Source: Acidobacteriaceae bacterium
GTDB taxonomy: Bacteria > Acidobacteriota > Terriglobia > Bryobacterales > Bryobacteraceae
Length of the DNA: 64,000 bases
Assembly: GCA_019240475.1 (NCBI GenBank)
Contig: JAFAYI010000024.1
Coordinates: forward strand, 310,001 to 374,000
Reading direction: 5' to 3'
Part shown: piece by piece, positions 17,701 to 26,444 of the stretch
How the letters are laid out: every line of letters begins with the position of its first letter
How positions within the stretch are numbered: position 1 is the stretch's first letter
The notes under the pieces: model-generated
The model's input: the letters and a program-made list of their open reading frames with translations, nothing else
What the model was told of the DNA's origin: nothing
Database searches by the model: none
Program-made: the position numbers and the translations under genes

Positions 17701-18278
17701 CTTCCGTTGCTCAAGCTGAAATTGAAATCGCCCAGCGTCGTTCCCGCTTGGCCCCCGCTCCGCACGCCCGGCAGAAGCTGCGCCATGAAGATCGGATTGC
17801 GGCCGTTCAACTCCTGGTCCTGCACCTGCCGCCCCGTGACTTCCGATTGCACTGCGCCCGATTCGGTCTGTAAAATCGCCGCCGTCGCCGACACTTCTAC
17901 CGTCTCGGTCGGCTGCCCGACGGCCAGATTCGCGTCCAGCGAAAGCGTCGTATTCGCGTCCAGCTTATTGCGCGTGCTCTCGAACTTCTTGAAGCCGCCC
18001 GCCTCGGCGGTCATCGTGTAATAAGCGGGCTGCAGATTCGGAACCGTGTAATGTCCCTGCGCGTCGGAGCTGACCGTGTGCTCCTCGCCGGTTCCTTCGT
18101 TCTTGATCGTCACCTTCGAACCGGGTACGATCGCCCCCGATGGATCTTTCACGAATCCTGTGATCGTGCCGGCATCGGACTGTGCGAATGCGGCAGTGGA
18201 AAATGCGAGACAAGCGGCGAACAACAAGCCGGCATACAGGCAAAGACACGTAGCCTTCGCGGATACACTTTTCCCCAT
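14742..18278 (-). CDS. TonB-dependent receptor, Oar-like, with carboxypeptidase-regulatory-like N-domain
   Basis: A 1178-residue outer-membrane protein. A signal peptide (residues about 1-33, LLFAACLAFSTAAFAQ) is followed by a carboxypeptidase regulatory-like domain (about 35-115, DAGTITGFVKDPSGAIVPGS), a plug domain (LNGRNPIFMAQLLPGVR, IVTKSGTTDFHGSLYEYFRN) and a large beta-barrel ending in LQLSLRYQF with C-terminal phenylalanine. Such receptors are greatly expanded in Acidobacteriota and are thought to take up oligomers or polymers, but the ligand of this one is unknown. The ATG at 18278 is preferred over an in-frame start 66 bases upstream because GGGAG lies seven bases before it. No TonB/ExbBD genes are nearby. 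Confidence 0.93.
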   Translation of the reverse strand: MGKSVSAKATCLCLYAGLLFAACLAFSTAAFAQSDAGTITGFVKDPSGAIVPGSKVTIKNEGTGEEHTVSSDAQGHYTVPNLQPAYYTMTAEAGGFKKFESTRNKLDANTTLSLDANLAVGQPTETVEVSATAAILQTESGAVQSEVTGRQVQDQELNGRNPIFMAQLLPGVRSGGQAGTTLGDFNFSLSNGSYEINGARSQDTIITMDGAPAVRTRANGTGIGVPNVDATEEIQVLTADYAAEYGRAAGGQIRIVTKSGTTDFHGSLYEYFRNSDLNANTWTRNLSTLTNFASPFRYNNFGFSVGGPVAIPGKWDALRQKLFWFVAEDWIRDRATDTQLQAVPTDLMRTGNFSELLGSNPWYSGTHQLYYPGTCPNTKAASCQPIPGNIIPTSQLSPNGIAILDAYPAPTPGFLSGNDNWIAEAAHPYNQRKGTINVDILPTEQHHIEFRRTDFSYFEFQPFDQGSGETGKYFIRPNQTNTLAWTWTINPTLINEARATVSLDDVKIPVDTSLIGFNRQDFNPPITYPYIFGGKDIPGKIPTVNVPNFYGLAGGPYPSHSSGPIYTASDSVTKVAGNHTFKFGFYFEYSGENDGDQINVSTVPGGSNNQNGTFTFTDAGTGATSGVGLANLALGYADSYTEIGPRAYTTWRGQMYEAFAQDSWKVTPKLHIDYGVRETTIINFYPLWGNADYFDGNLYNPATAPQVNPKTGNVILGTGNPYDGMVIPGFSQFPSSAQGRVLADGTPACDGASCNGLFDPNISKWYVHPTNQFQPRVGIAYELTPKTVIRAGGGRFITRMGLLDNIFPGGNSPFQPFVTVQNVRVDDPGASLTTGTAAALTITTLNPHLKPPEAWNWNFTVERELFWKSALSVAYVAHRGLHGWDVYDINQPQAGALYANPGVNVNALRPYKGYAEIQEEESVVNSMYNSLQISWNKSFTSGSMFGVSYTLSKSMDNSSNYRDIVPDTYNTSNLWGPSEFDTRNVLIINYVYDLPFFRAQHGLTSKLLGGWELSGSAQFQTGNPCSIGTNNDYAGVGEFGSFGCGAPDGQLWVQSGAPTIVGDFAGPNGKAGSPKYFTADVTAPATGTFNLQPGIRDNIYGPGFQNWNVSLLKKFAVTEKNYFEFRAEAYNFINHPNWAGTDQTGGPNYNPTSPQFGEVTQKSTSNPRNLQLSLRYQF

Positions 18279-18481
18279 ACAAGCTCCCTTGGCAACACGC
18301 GGCCTCTTGAGGGCCACTCCCGGCCATGCCCAACTCCCGGCCATGGCTCATTAGATCAAGAGAAGTATATCCGCGAAATTAGGTGCGGTGCAATCGTTTG
18401 CACGCACTTTTCTGTGTAAGTTTTTTATGTCGAATCGGTGACGCGAAATCGCGTCCACCTTTTGGTCGAGACGCCGGCCGC

Positions 18482-19147
18482 CTACTCGGCCACCCGCTTC
18501 CCGAATTTCGCCGCGCAGCCAAGCGCCAGCAATCCGCCGATCGCAATCAGCGCGCCCGTCCCCGGCTCCGGCGTCACGATTCCGAAAAAGTTGACGCTCA
18601 CGCTCGCCGTGTCCGTGTATCCCGCATATCCATTCGGCAAGCTGCCCTCGATCTCCAACGTGACATCGAACGGACTGCCCGGCGTGTGGGCATACGGCGC
18701 GCCCGTGGTCCCCGAGGGATTTTCTTCGTACTCTGCGACCTGCACTCCATCAATCGAAAGCAGCGCGTCTCCGAACCCTGTCCCGAACGTGTTCGTGCTC
18801 GTCAACGTGGTGCCCACCACGCCCTGTATGTACCAGCCCGTGCTGTCTCCCGGCAATGAAAACTGCATCGTTGCATCCGCCGTACCAGCGCTATTGCTCG
18901 TCAGCGTCACGCTCTCCGTCGCCGTGTATTCGCTGTACTCGGGAAGCAGTCCATAACCCGCCGTCCCCAGATAGTCGACGAAGCCCGGATTCGCGATCGG
19001 ATTCACCGGCCCCGGCCCACTCAGCGAATATGTCGCCGACGCCGTCACGCCCGCGCCCGGCGTGATGGAACACGACGCCCCCGATGGGCAGACAGGATCT
19101 GCCAGGACCAAAGCCGTAAGCGAAAAGAAAAGAAGTGCAAGTTTCAT
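18482..19147 (-). CDS. PEP-CTERM domain protein
   Basis: A 221-residue exported protein. A short signal peptide (MKLALLFFSLTALVLA) is followed by a Thr/Ser/Gly-rich beta region with a disulfide-like pair near the start (CPSGASC) and a C-terminal PEP-CTERM signal: VTPEPGTGALIAIGGLLAL, then a basic end AAKFGKRVAE. The body shows no enzyme motif and no recognised domain. The ATG at 19147 is chosen because GGGAGG lies eight bases upstream; the frame remains open ten codons further. It is on the same strand as the TonB receptor gene 203 bases downstream. It should be sorted to the outer surface by an exosortase coded elsewhere. Confidence 0.8.
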   Translation of the reverse strand: MKLALLFFSLTALVLADPVCPSGASCSITPGAGVTASATYSLSGPGPVNPIANPGFVDYLGTAGYGLLPEYSEYTATESVTLTSNSAGTADATMQFSLPGDSTGWYIQGVVGTTLTSTNTFGTGFGDALLSIDGVQVAEYEENPSGTTGAPYAHTPGSPFDVTLEIEGSLPNGYAGYTDTASVSVNFFGIVTPEPGTGALIAIGGLLALGCAAKFGKRVAE

Positions 19148-19524
19148 AAACGGAACCTCCCTTGCAAACTGTCCCATACCTAACCGGCCCTGGCCAGTAC
19201 TGTGAGTCCTTGCGGATCATCCTTGGCTCCACTGGCCTCGTTTGCGGAATCCGCTACCGCCCTGCGCCGCGCGCCCCTTCGTTCCGCCGGCTCAGTGCCG
19301 GCTTGAGTAGCGCGGACCGCTCAGCATCATAATGTCTCTTTGTCGAGTTCCCGGTTTCGAATACGCGCCCAGCGCCAACAATGTGGCCGAGGCAGATGCG
19401 TGGTTCGGATCATCGGGCACGGCGAAACAGATCACAGAATATTTTGAATGTGCCGGTAACTGGCCTCAAAGAGGATTCGCGGCCGCCCGCTCGCCCCGGG
19501 AGCTCGTAACCGATTGAGGAGGGT
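19148..19524. other. Intergenic stretch without a convincing gene
   Basis: The 377 bases between the PEP-CTERM gene and the initiator tRNA hold no frame with coding features. A 61-codon plus-strand frame (19332-19517) lacks a ribosome site and any recognisable motif. The left part should hold the promoter of the PEP-CTERM gene, but no good -35/-10 pair could be picked out. Confidence 0.5.
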
Positions 19525-19601
<77 letters not shown>

Positions 19602-19755
19602 CTTGCATCGTAACAAACCGCCTCCCTCCGCACCACCCGCGCCGCCCCTCTTTTCCCTCCGCACTTCCACCAGTCCCGACCTTCTCCCTTACCATGACCG
19701 TCCCCCTTCACCCGCCGTTCTAAAGTAGTAAGAAGTAGCCGCCTGAACTACCTTC

Positions 19756-21861
19756 ATGCCACTCAGCGCCCCTTCCCCCCGCAAACGCGCCCACCCGGCC
19801 GGCGCCGCTCTTGCCCCGCGTCTCGACGCCCCGGATCTTTACCTGAATCCTCACCTGAGCCTGCTCGCCTTCCAGCGCCGCGTGCTCGAAGAAGCCGAAG
19901 ATCCCGCGACCCCACTGCTCGAGCGCATCAAGTTCGTCTCCATCCTCGGCTCCAACATAGACGAGTTCTTCATGGTCCGCGTCGCCGGCCTCTGGCAGCA
20001 AATCGAAACCCGCACCACCGAGCTCAGCATGGACGGCCGCTCCCTCAGCGAACAGCTCGAACTCATCCGCCACGAAGTCACCGGCCTTGTTTCCAAAATT
20101 TACCGCCTTTGGCGCGAAGAGCTCATGCCCGCCCTCAAGGAGGCCGGCATCTTCATCCTCGATCTCAACGAACTCAACCCCCAGCAGAAAACCGCCGCTG
20201 ACGATTACTTCCGCCGCATCGTCTATCCCGTCCTCACGCCGCTTGCCGTCGATCAGGGCCGTCCCTTCCCCCACATCTCCAACCTCAGTCTCAATGTCGC
20301 CGCTGTCGTCACCAACGGCGACACCCAGGAGCGCTTCGCCCGCATCAAAGTCCCCGACACGCTCCCCCAACTCGTCCCTCTTCCCTCCCAAGCCGGCGAG
20401 CTCGCCTTCATCTGGCTTGAGCAGGCCATCATCGCCAACCTCCGCCTCCTGTTCCCCGAAATGGACATCGCCGCCGCCGACCTCTTCCATGTCACCCGCG
20501 ACGCCGAGCTCGCCATCCAGGAACTCGAAAGCGACGATCTGCTCGAAAGCGTGCAAGAGGCTGTCTGGCGTCGCCGTTTCCGCGACGCCGTCCGTCTACA
20601 GGTCACCCGCAGCATGCCCCAGCGGCTGCTCGACGTCCTCACCAAGAACCTTGAACTAGACCAGAACGATGTCTACCGCGTCGATGGCCCCCTCGACCTC
20701 AGCCGCACCCGCGCTCTGCTCAGCCTCGACCGCCCCGCTCTCAAGGACAAGCCCTTCATGGCTTCCACTCCCAGGGGCTTCACGCCGCGCTCCGATATCT
20801 TCGCCGCCATCCGCGAAGGCGACGTTCTCCTGCATCACCCCTTCGAATCCTTCCAGCCCGTCGAAGATTTCCTCCGCGCCGCCGCCGTTGATCCCGGCGT
20901 CCTCGCCGCCAAAATGACGCTCTACCGCGTCGGCCGCAACTCGCCTCTGGTCGAAACCCTCCTCGAAGCCAGCCAGGACGGCAAACAGGTCGCGACTCTC
21001 GTCGAGCTCAAGGCCCGCTTCGACGAAGAGAGCAACATCGAATGGGCCCAGAAGCTCGAACGCGAAGGCGTCCATGTCGTCTACGGCCTGCCCGGCGTCA
21101 AGGTCCACGCCAAAATGACCATGGTCGTGCGCCGCGAAGGCGAAACCATCCGCCGCTACGTCCATCTCGGAACCGGCAATTACAATCCCGCCACCGCCCG
21201 CCTCTACACCGACCTCGGCCTCTTCACCTGCAACGAGGAAATCGGCGCCGATGTCAGCGATCTGTTCAACCACCTCACCGGCTACTCCGCCAAGAAGTCC
21301 TACCGCAAGCTCCTGGTCGCTCCTCACAGCCTGCGCCAGGGCCTCGAGCGCCTCATCCGCGTGGAGATGGAGCGCCACCGCGAGCACGGCGATGGCCATC
21401 TCATCTTCAAGATGAACGCCCTTGAAGACGTCGGCATGATACGCCTGCTCTATGAAGCCTCCCAGGCCGGCGTCAAAATCGATCTCATCATTCGCGGCGT
21501 CTGCTCCTTGCGCCCCGGCGTACCCGGCGTCAGCGAAACCATCAGCGTCCGCAGCATCCTCGGCCGCTTCCTCGAACACAGCCGTATTTTTTGCTTCCAC
21601 AACGGCGGCGAGGAACTCATCTACGTCGGCAGCGCCGATCTCATGCCGCGCAACTTGAACCGCCGCGTCGAAATTCTCTTTCCTATCGAGGACCGCAAGC
21701 TGGTCCGCCGTCTCCGCGACAAGATTCTCGCCAAGTATCTCGATGACGAGGTATCGGCCCGCATCATGCAGCCGGATGGCGCCTACACGCGCTCCAAGCG
21801 CCAGCCCGGCAAGCGCGTGCTTAGCAGTCAAAGCTGGTTCCTCAAGCGCCACGAAGGCTGA
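19756..21861 (+). CDS. ppk1: Polyphosphate kinase 1
   Basis: The 701-residue protein is full length for PPK1, which reversibly transfers the terminal phosphate of ATP to polyphosphate at the inner membrane. The N-terminal domain signature is YLNPHLSLLAFQRRVLEEA, followed by FVSILGSNIDEFFMVRVAGL. Catalytic parts are seen in KMTLYRVGRNSPLVETLLEA, LKARFDEESNIEWAQKLE, GVKVHAKMTMVVRREGE (the phosphorylated histidine in VKVHAK), HLGTGNYNPATARLYTDLG and RFLEHSRIFCFHNGG (the second conserved histidine). A 25-residue Pro/Arg-rich N-terminal extension precedes the conserved part. The PhoR-like kinase gene follows 33 bases downstream on the same strand, which fits joint phosphate-related control. Confidence 0.96.
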   Translation: MPLSAPSPRKRAHPAGAALAPRLDAPDLYLNPHLSLLAFQRRVLEEAEDPATPLLERIKFVSILGSNIDEFFMVRVAGLWQQIETRTTELSMDGRSLSEQLELIRHEVTGLVSKIYRLWREELMPALKEAGIFILDLNELNPQQKTAADDYFRRIVYPVLTPLAVDQGRPFPHISNLSLNVAAVVTNGDTQERFARIKVPDTLPQLVPLPSQAGELAFIWLEQAIIANLRLLFPEMDIAAADLFHVTRDAELAIQELESDDLLESVQEAVWRRRFRDAVRLQVTRSMPQRLLDVLTKNLELDQNDVYRVDGPLDLSRTRALLSLDRPALKDKPFMASTPRGFTPRSDIFAAIREGDVLLHHPFESFQPVEDFLRAAAVDPGVLAAKMTLYRVGRNSPLVETLLEASQDGKQVATLVELKARFDEESNIEWAQKLEREGVHVVYGLPGVKVHAKMTMVVRREGETIRRYVHLGTGNYNPATARLYTDLGLFTCNEEIGADVSDLFNHLTGYSAKKSYRKLLVAPHSLRQGLERLIRVEMERHREHGDGHLIFKMNALEDVGMIRLLYEASQAGVKIDLIIRGVCSLRPGVPGVSETISVRSILGRFLEHSRIFCFHNGGEELIYVGSADLMPRNLNRRVEILFPIEDRKLVRRLRDKILAKYLDDEVSARIMQPDGAYTRSKRQPGKRVLSSQSWFLKRHEG

Positions 21862-21894
21862 TATGCGCTGCGCGCAGTCGGCCGGCCGCCTCCC

Positions 21895-23295
21895 GTGGTC
21901 GCGCCCCCCGCGCCCAAGGCGGTTCCCATCACTCTAGCCAAAGCCATCGCCGCTTGGTGTCTGCTCATGCTGGCCGTCCCGCTCGGCTCGCTTTGGCTCT
22001 GGCCCGATATCGCGCAAGGCGGCCACGGCGCCGCGCTCTTCAAGCTCGCCATCCTGTTCGGCGCCGTCTGCGCCATCGGAATCGCATTCGTCTATGCCCT
22101 CGCCGCCACTTGGTCCGCTCCCGCCAGGCGCCTCGAAAATTTCGTCGCGGCTCTTCCCACCTCCGAAACCAGCCTGCCCGACGACGGCCCCGAGGAGCTT
22201 CAAAGCCTCGCCCGCGCCATGCGCGCCATGGCCGCCCGCGTCCGCGATGTCGTCGAACACGCCAGCCTCGAATCTTCCCGCCGTGAAATCGTCCTCGCCT
22301 GCATGGCCGAAGGCGTCCTCGCTGTCGACAATACCCTCCGTGTCATCTTCTGCAACGACGCCTTCGCGAGAGCCTTCAGCGCTCGTACCCCCGTCCCCGA
22401 AGGCCGCATTCTCTACGAAGTCGTTCGCGAGCCCATGCTACGCGACGTCCTTGCCCGCGTCGTCCGCTCCGGCGCCCCCGAGACCGGCCGCTTCCAATTG
22501 CCCAGCGCCGCCGGCCGCTGGTTTGAGGCCCGCGCTCTACCCATCGGTGAGAATGCGCGGCGCGGCGCCATCATCGTTCTCCACGACGTCACCGACATCC
22601 AGCGCCAGGAGCAGCTCCGCAAAGACTTCGTCGCCGATGTCTCCCATGAGCTGCGCACTCCTCTCGCCGCCATTCGCGGCTACGCCGAAACTCTCCTCGA
22701 TGGCGCTCTCGAAGACCGCGCCAACAATCGCAAATTCCTCGAAATCATCCTCGCCCACGCCATTCGCCTGAACAACATCGCCTCCGACCTCCTGGTCCTC
22801 TCCGAGCTCGATTCCGACGCTCCTCCGCCCACTCCCCCCGAGCCCATCCGCGTCGCCGAGGTCGTCGATTCGGCCCTCCACAGCGTCCAGAACGCCGCCG
22901 CCCTGCGCGGTATCCACCTCCGCCGAGACAATTGCCAGGATTGCAGCGTTTCCGGCTACCGCTTCCGCCTCGAACAGGCCCTCGTCAATCTCCTGGACAA
23001 CGCCGTCAAGTTCAACCGCCCCGACGGCGAAGTCGTCATCGAATGCGCGCCCATTGCCGGCGGCCGCGTGCAAATCTCTGTCTCCGATACCGGCATCGGC
23101 ATTCAAAGCGAGGACTTGAAACGCATCTTCGAGCGCTTCTACCGCGCCGATAAAGCCCGCTCGCGCCCCGCCGGCGGCACCGGCCTCGGCCTCCCCATAG
23201 TCAAGGAAGTCGTCGAGCGCATGGGCGGTTCCGTCTCCGTCGAAAGCCAGCTCGGCGCCGGCTCCAGGTTCACCATCGTCCTCCAAAGCGCCTAG
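21895..23295 (+). CDS. PhoR-like membrane sensor histidine kinase
   Basis: A 466-residue kinase. Two membrane helices lie at about residues 14-33 and 48-70, followed by a HAMP-like linker ([20 protein letters not shown]), a PAS domain (about 130-235, [20 protein letters not shown]), a HisKA domain with the phospho-accepting H251 in [20 protein letters not shown], and an ATPase domain with N box [30 protein letters not shown] and [19 protein letters not shown]. This order is that of PhoR, the phosphate-limitation sensor. The start is GTG. The gene follows ppk1, supporting a phosphate role, but no response regulator lies beside it, so the PhoR identity is an inference from architecture and place. 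Confidence 0.88.
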   Translation: MVAPPAPKAVPITLAKAIAAWCLLMLAVPLGSLWLWPDIAQGGHGAALFKLAILFGAVCAIGIAFVYALAATWSAPARRLENFVAALPTSETSLPDDGPEELQSLARAMRAMAARVRDVVEHASLESSRREIVLACMAEGVLAVDNTLRVIFCNDAFARAFSARTPVPEGRILYEVVREPMLRDVLARVVRSGAPETGRFQLPSAAGRWFEARALPIGENARRGAIIVLHDVTDIQRQEQLRKDFVADVSHELRTPLAAIRGYAETLLDGALEDRANNRKFLEIILAHAIRLNNIASDLLVLSELDSDAPPPTPPEPIRVAEVVDSALHSVQNAAALRGIHLRRDNCQDCSVSGYRFRLEQALVNLLDNAVKFNRPDGEVVIECAPIAGGRVQISVSDTGIGIQSEDLKRIFERFYRADKARSRPAGGTGLGLPIVKEVVERMGGSVSVESQLGAGSRFTIVLQSA

Positions 23296-23344
23296 CCCCG
23301 CCGCGCGCGCCCTGTCAAGCCCCGCCTCTCCTGTTGACGTTCGT

Positions 23345-23367
23345 ACTATCCTGTGCGATCCTATAGT
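23345..23367 (+). promoter_or_regulatory. Inverted repeat before padR, possible PadR operator
   Basis: ACTAT (23345-23349) and ATAGT (23363-23367) form an inverted repeat with a 13-base spacer, ending four bases before the padR ATG. PadR proteins often repress their own operons through such sites. A TTGACG at 23334-23339 could be a -35 element, but spacing to a -10 is not convincing. Confidence 0.35.
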
Positions 23368-23371
23368 CCGA

Positions 23372-23725
23372 ATGTCTACAGGAACAACCGGCGACCGCAA
23401 ATCCGCGGTCCTGCAGGGCACGCTCGACCTTATGGTGCTCAAAACGCTCGAATCCATGGGGTCGCTTCATGGCTACGCCATCGCCCGGCGCATCGAACAG
23501 GTCAGCGCCGGCTCGCTCGCCATGAATCAAGGCACCATCTACCCCGCGCTCCTTCGCTTGGAACAGCGCGGCTGGATCAAAGGCGCCTGGGGCCTCTCGG
23601 AAGCCAAGCGCCGCGCCAGGTTCTATTCGCTCACCCGTATTGGCAAGAAGCGCATCGAGCGCGAAACGCAGGACTGGGAGCGCATCGCCGCCACCATGTC
23701 CCGTTTCCTCGAACCTTCCAACTAG
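23372..23725 (+). CDS. PadR-family transcriptional regulator
   Basis: A 117-residue winged-helix protein: residues about 12-85 show the PadR domain (LQGTLDLMVLKTLESMGSLH, GYAIARRIEQVSAGSLAMNQ, GTIYPALLRLEQRGWIKGAW, ARFYSLTRIGKKRIE), followed by a C-terminal dimerisation helix. PadR repressors respond to small molecules or stress and usually control neighbouring transport genes. Here the duplicated permease gene begins nine bases after the padR stop and its ribosome site AGGAG overlaps that stop, so the two are a translationally close pair. An inverted repeat immediately upstream may be its operator. Confidence 0.92.
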   Translation: MSTGTTGDRKSAVLQGTLDLMVLKTLESMGSLHGYAIARRIEQVSAGSLAMNQGTIYPALLRLEQRGWIKGAWGLSEAKRRARFYSLTRIGKKRIERETQDWERIAATMSRFLEPSN

Positions 23726-23734
23726 GAGCCTGCC

Positions 23735-26428
23735 ATGCAATGGATGCGGATTTTGTTCAGCCGCTGCGCCGCCTTCTTCCGCCGCGGCCGGCTCGATCGC
23801 GAGTTCGAAGAAGAGCTGCGCGCGCACATCGATCTCGCGACCGCGGAGAACTGCGCCCGCGGCATGTCGCCCGGCGAGGCTCGCTCCGCCGCCTTGCGCA
23901 GCTTCGGAGGCCTCACGCCGATTCGCGAAGACTACCGCGCTCGCCGCGGTCTCCCTTGGCTCGATCAAGCCGCCCGCGACGTAAGGCTCGCCCTTCGCGG
24001 GCTGCGCAAATCCCCCGGCTTCACCCTTACCGCGCTCCTCACCCTCGCCTTCGGCATCGGCGCCGTCACCTCCGTCTTCAGCGTCGTCGATGCGGTTCTC
24101 CTCAAGCCTTTCGCTTTCCCCGACCCCCAGCGCCTCCTCGTTCTGCGCGAAGCCGTGGACGATTCTTCCGCCGGCCACGCCGCGATCCCCGTCAACTACC
24201 GCCATTTCCTCCGCATTAAACAGCAATCCCATGCCATCGAAGACGCCGCCATCTTCCACCAGCGCGGCGTCAGTGTCTTCGCCGAAGGAGAGCATCCCCA
24301 AATCGTCGGCTGTGTCACTGCTTCACCCAATCTTTTCCACGTGCTCGGCGTAGAGCCCATCCTCGGCCGCGGCTTCACCGAATCCGACGCCCGGAAAGGC
24401 GCGGCTCGCGTCGTCCTGCTCAGCTACTCGGCCTGGCAGTCCTTCTTCGCCGGCGACCCCGACGCCATCGGAAAACAGCTGCGGCTCGGTGGCGAACCCT
24501 CCATCGTCATCGGCGTCTTGCCCGCCGGCCTGAAGTTCCCCCATATCGCCCTCGCTCCCAAAATCCCCTTCGCCGAGACAGCCAGCGGCGCCCAGCTCTT
24601 TCAGCCTCTCATTCCGAGCGATCTCGATCTCAAAGCCGATATGGGCAACTTCAATTACCGCGCCATCGCTCGCCTCACGCCTGGAGCTACTCTCGCCCAA
24701 GCCTCCGCCGAATTGAACGCGCTGCAGGAATCCTACAGCCTCTCGGCGCATCTGCCCTTTCGCTTCGGCATTGCGCTCACGCCGCTCGCGCAAGATGTCG
24801 CATCCGGAGTCAGCGGCGCGCTTTGGCTTCTGTTCGCTGCCGTAGCCGCGGTCCTGTTGATCGCCTGCGTCAATCTCGCCAGCCTTCAACTCGCCCGCGC
24901 CGTGAACGCCGAACGCCAAACCGCCGTCTGCGCCGCGCTCGGCGCCGGCCGCCTCCAACTGCTTCAATCCCGCCTAGCCGAAAGCCTCTTGCTCGCGCTC
25001 GCCGGTGGCGCTGCGGGCGCAGCCTTGGCGTTCGCTGGCGTGCGCCTCTTCCTCGCCTTCGTCCCCGCCAGCGTTCCGCGCATCGACGAAGTCCGCGTCA
25101 ATATTCCCGTCCTTCTGTTCGCCGCCGGAATTTCCATCCTCTCCGCGTTCGCCTTCGGCGCGCTTCCCGCCTTGCGATCCCTCCGCGTTCATCCTGTCAG
25201 CGCTCTGCACTCCATCCGCATCGCCAACACCCGCCACGCTCTCGCCGCCAGAAATCTCATGGTCTCCATCCAGGTTGCCTGTACGATCGTGCTGCTCATC
25301 GTCACCTCTCTCGCTCTGCGCAGCTTCTCCCATCTCATGCGCCAGGCGCGCGGCTTTGAAACCAGTCACGTGACGCTCGCTCAAGTCGATCTCTTCGCGC
25401 CGCAATACGGCGACAACCGAGGCGACGCCGCCAAAGCCCTCCGCAGCCAAGTCATCGATCGTCTCCTCTCCGCTCTCGGCCAACTGCCAGGCGTTCGCTC
25501 CGCCGCCGTCACCAGCGTTGCCCCTCTCACCGGCGAAACGTGGGTCGATAACCTCTTCCGCCCCGACCATCCCGTTACCCCCGGCAAGGAACCCGCCGTC
25601 AACGTGCGCTGGATCGATCCCGCCTATCTCCCCACCCTCCACATCCCGCTCCTCGCCGGACGCAATCTCGCGCCCTCCGACCGCGCCGCTCCCGCCGTCG
25701 CTCTCATCTCCGAGCGCACCGCCCGAGACGGCTTCCCCGGCGAGAATCCCATCGGCCACGTCATCGTCAATCTCATCCCTGGCGACTCGCGCCCCATCCG
25801 CATAGTCGGAATCGTCGCCGACGGGCGCATCAACGGCTTGAAAGACGATGCTCGCATGGTCTATCTGCCCTACTGGGCCTACCCTCCCTATACGCTCTCT
25901 TTCCTCGTGCGCAGTTCGCGCCCCTCCGATGCCATCGCTCCCGATATCCGGCGCGCCATTTGGCATGCCGATCCTCAGCTCGCCATCCCCGCGCTCAAAT
26001 CGATGGACGACCAGGTCAGCGATTCAGTCGCAACCGACCGCTTCCAAGCCACGCTTCTCGCCAGCTTCGGCATCGCCGCGCTCCTGCTCGCGCTCTTAGG
26101 AATCTACGGCGTGCTTGCCTATTCCGTCTCCCTGCGCACCCAGGAGTTCGGAGTCCGCATTGCGCTCGGCTCGGGCAAGCGCGCGCTCGTGCGCTTGGTT
26201 CTCTATCAAGCCGCGCGCCCGGTCTTCTTCGGAACATTCGCGGGCTTGCTCGCTGCCGCCGTTCTTCTGCGTTCGCTTCGCAGCCTCTTCTACCGCCCGC
26301 CTTCGTTCGATTCGCTCGCCATCGGCGCGAGCGTCGTCCTTCTCCTATTGGCCGCCACGCTCGCCGCCATCCTCCCCGCTCGCCGCGCCGCTTCCGTCGA
26401 TCCCATCCGCGCACTGCGCATCGACTAG
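23735..26428 (+). CDS. Duplicated orphan ABC permease (ADOP-type, MacB/FtsX)
   Basis: An 897-residue inner-membrane protein. The first 90 residues are a cytoplasmic helical domain typical of this group (GRLDREFEEELRAHIDLATA, AALRSFGG). Two MacB/FtsX units follow: each has a first helix, a MacB periplasmic domain and three further helices. The first unit starts at DVRLALRGLRKSPGFTLTAL and ends with helices around residues 370-480; the second has its periplasmic region at about 540-770 (PAYLPTLHIPLLAGRNLAPS) and ends with IYGVLAYSVSLRTQEFGVRI and LPARRAASVDPIRALR. Such proteins lack a partner ATPase gene nearby and are strongly expanded in Acidobacteriota. A likely role is export or envelope stress relief, unproven. 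A decayed relative lies at 56368-56672. Confidence 0.93.
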   Translation: MQWMRILFSRCAAFFRRGRLDREFEEELRAHIDLATAENCARGMSPGEARSAALRSFGGLTPIREDYRARRGLPWLDQAARDVRLALRGLRKSPGFTLTALLTLAFGIGAVTSVFSVVDAVLLKPFAFPDPQRLLVLREAVDDSSAGHAAIPVNYRHFLRIKQQSHAIEDAAIFHQRGVSVFAEGEHPQIVGCVTASPNLFHVLGVEPILGRGFTESDARKGAARVVLLSYSAWQSFFAGDPDAIGKQLRLGGEPSIVIGVLPAGLKFPHIALAPKIPFAETASGAQLFQPLIPSDLDLKADMGNFNYRAIARLTPGATLAQASAELNALQESYSLSAHLPFRFGIALTPLAQDVASGVSGALWLLFAAVAAVLLIACVNLASLQLARAVNAERQTAVCAALGAGRLQLLQSRLAESLLLALAGGAAGAALAFAGVRLFLAFVPASVPRIDEVRVNIPVLLFAAGISILSAFAFGALPALRSLRVHPVSALHSIRIANTRHALAARNLMVSIQVACTIVLLIVTSLALRSFSHLMRQARGFETSHVTLAQVDLFAPQYGDNRGDAAKALRSQVIDRLLSALGQLPGVRSAAVTSVAPLTGETWVDNLFRPDHPVTPGKEPAVNVRWIDPAYLPTLHIPLLAGRNLAPSDRAAPAVALISERTARDGFPGENPIGHVIVNLIPGDSRPIRIVGIVADGRINGLKDDARMVYLPYWAYPPYTLSFLVRSSRPSDAIAPDIRRAIWHADPQLAIPALKSMDDQVSDSVATDRFQATLLASFGIAALLLALLGIYGVLAYSVSLRTQEFGVRIALGSGKRALVRLVLYQAARPVFFGTFAGLLAAAVLLRSLRSLFYRPPSFDSLAIGASVVLLLLAATLAAILPARRAASVDPIRALRID

Positions 26429-26444
26429 CCCGCCGCGCCACCGC

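Noticed and set aside
19332..19517. Possible 61-codon gene before the initiator tRNA
   Set aside because: No ribosome site, no motif, and unremarkable codon use; treated as non-coding.
20656..21852. 398-codon Glu/Ala/Gly-rich frame opposite ppk1
   Set aside because: Low-complexity antisense frame produced by third-position GC bias; ppk1 motifs occupy the plus strand throughout.
24974..25966. Long acidic frame opposite the duplicated permease
   Set aside because: Same antisense effect; no recognisable domain, and it is fully covered by the permease gene.
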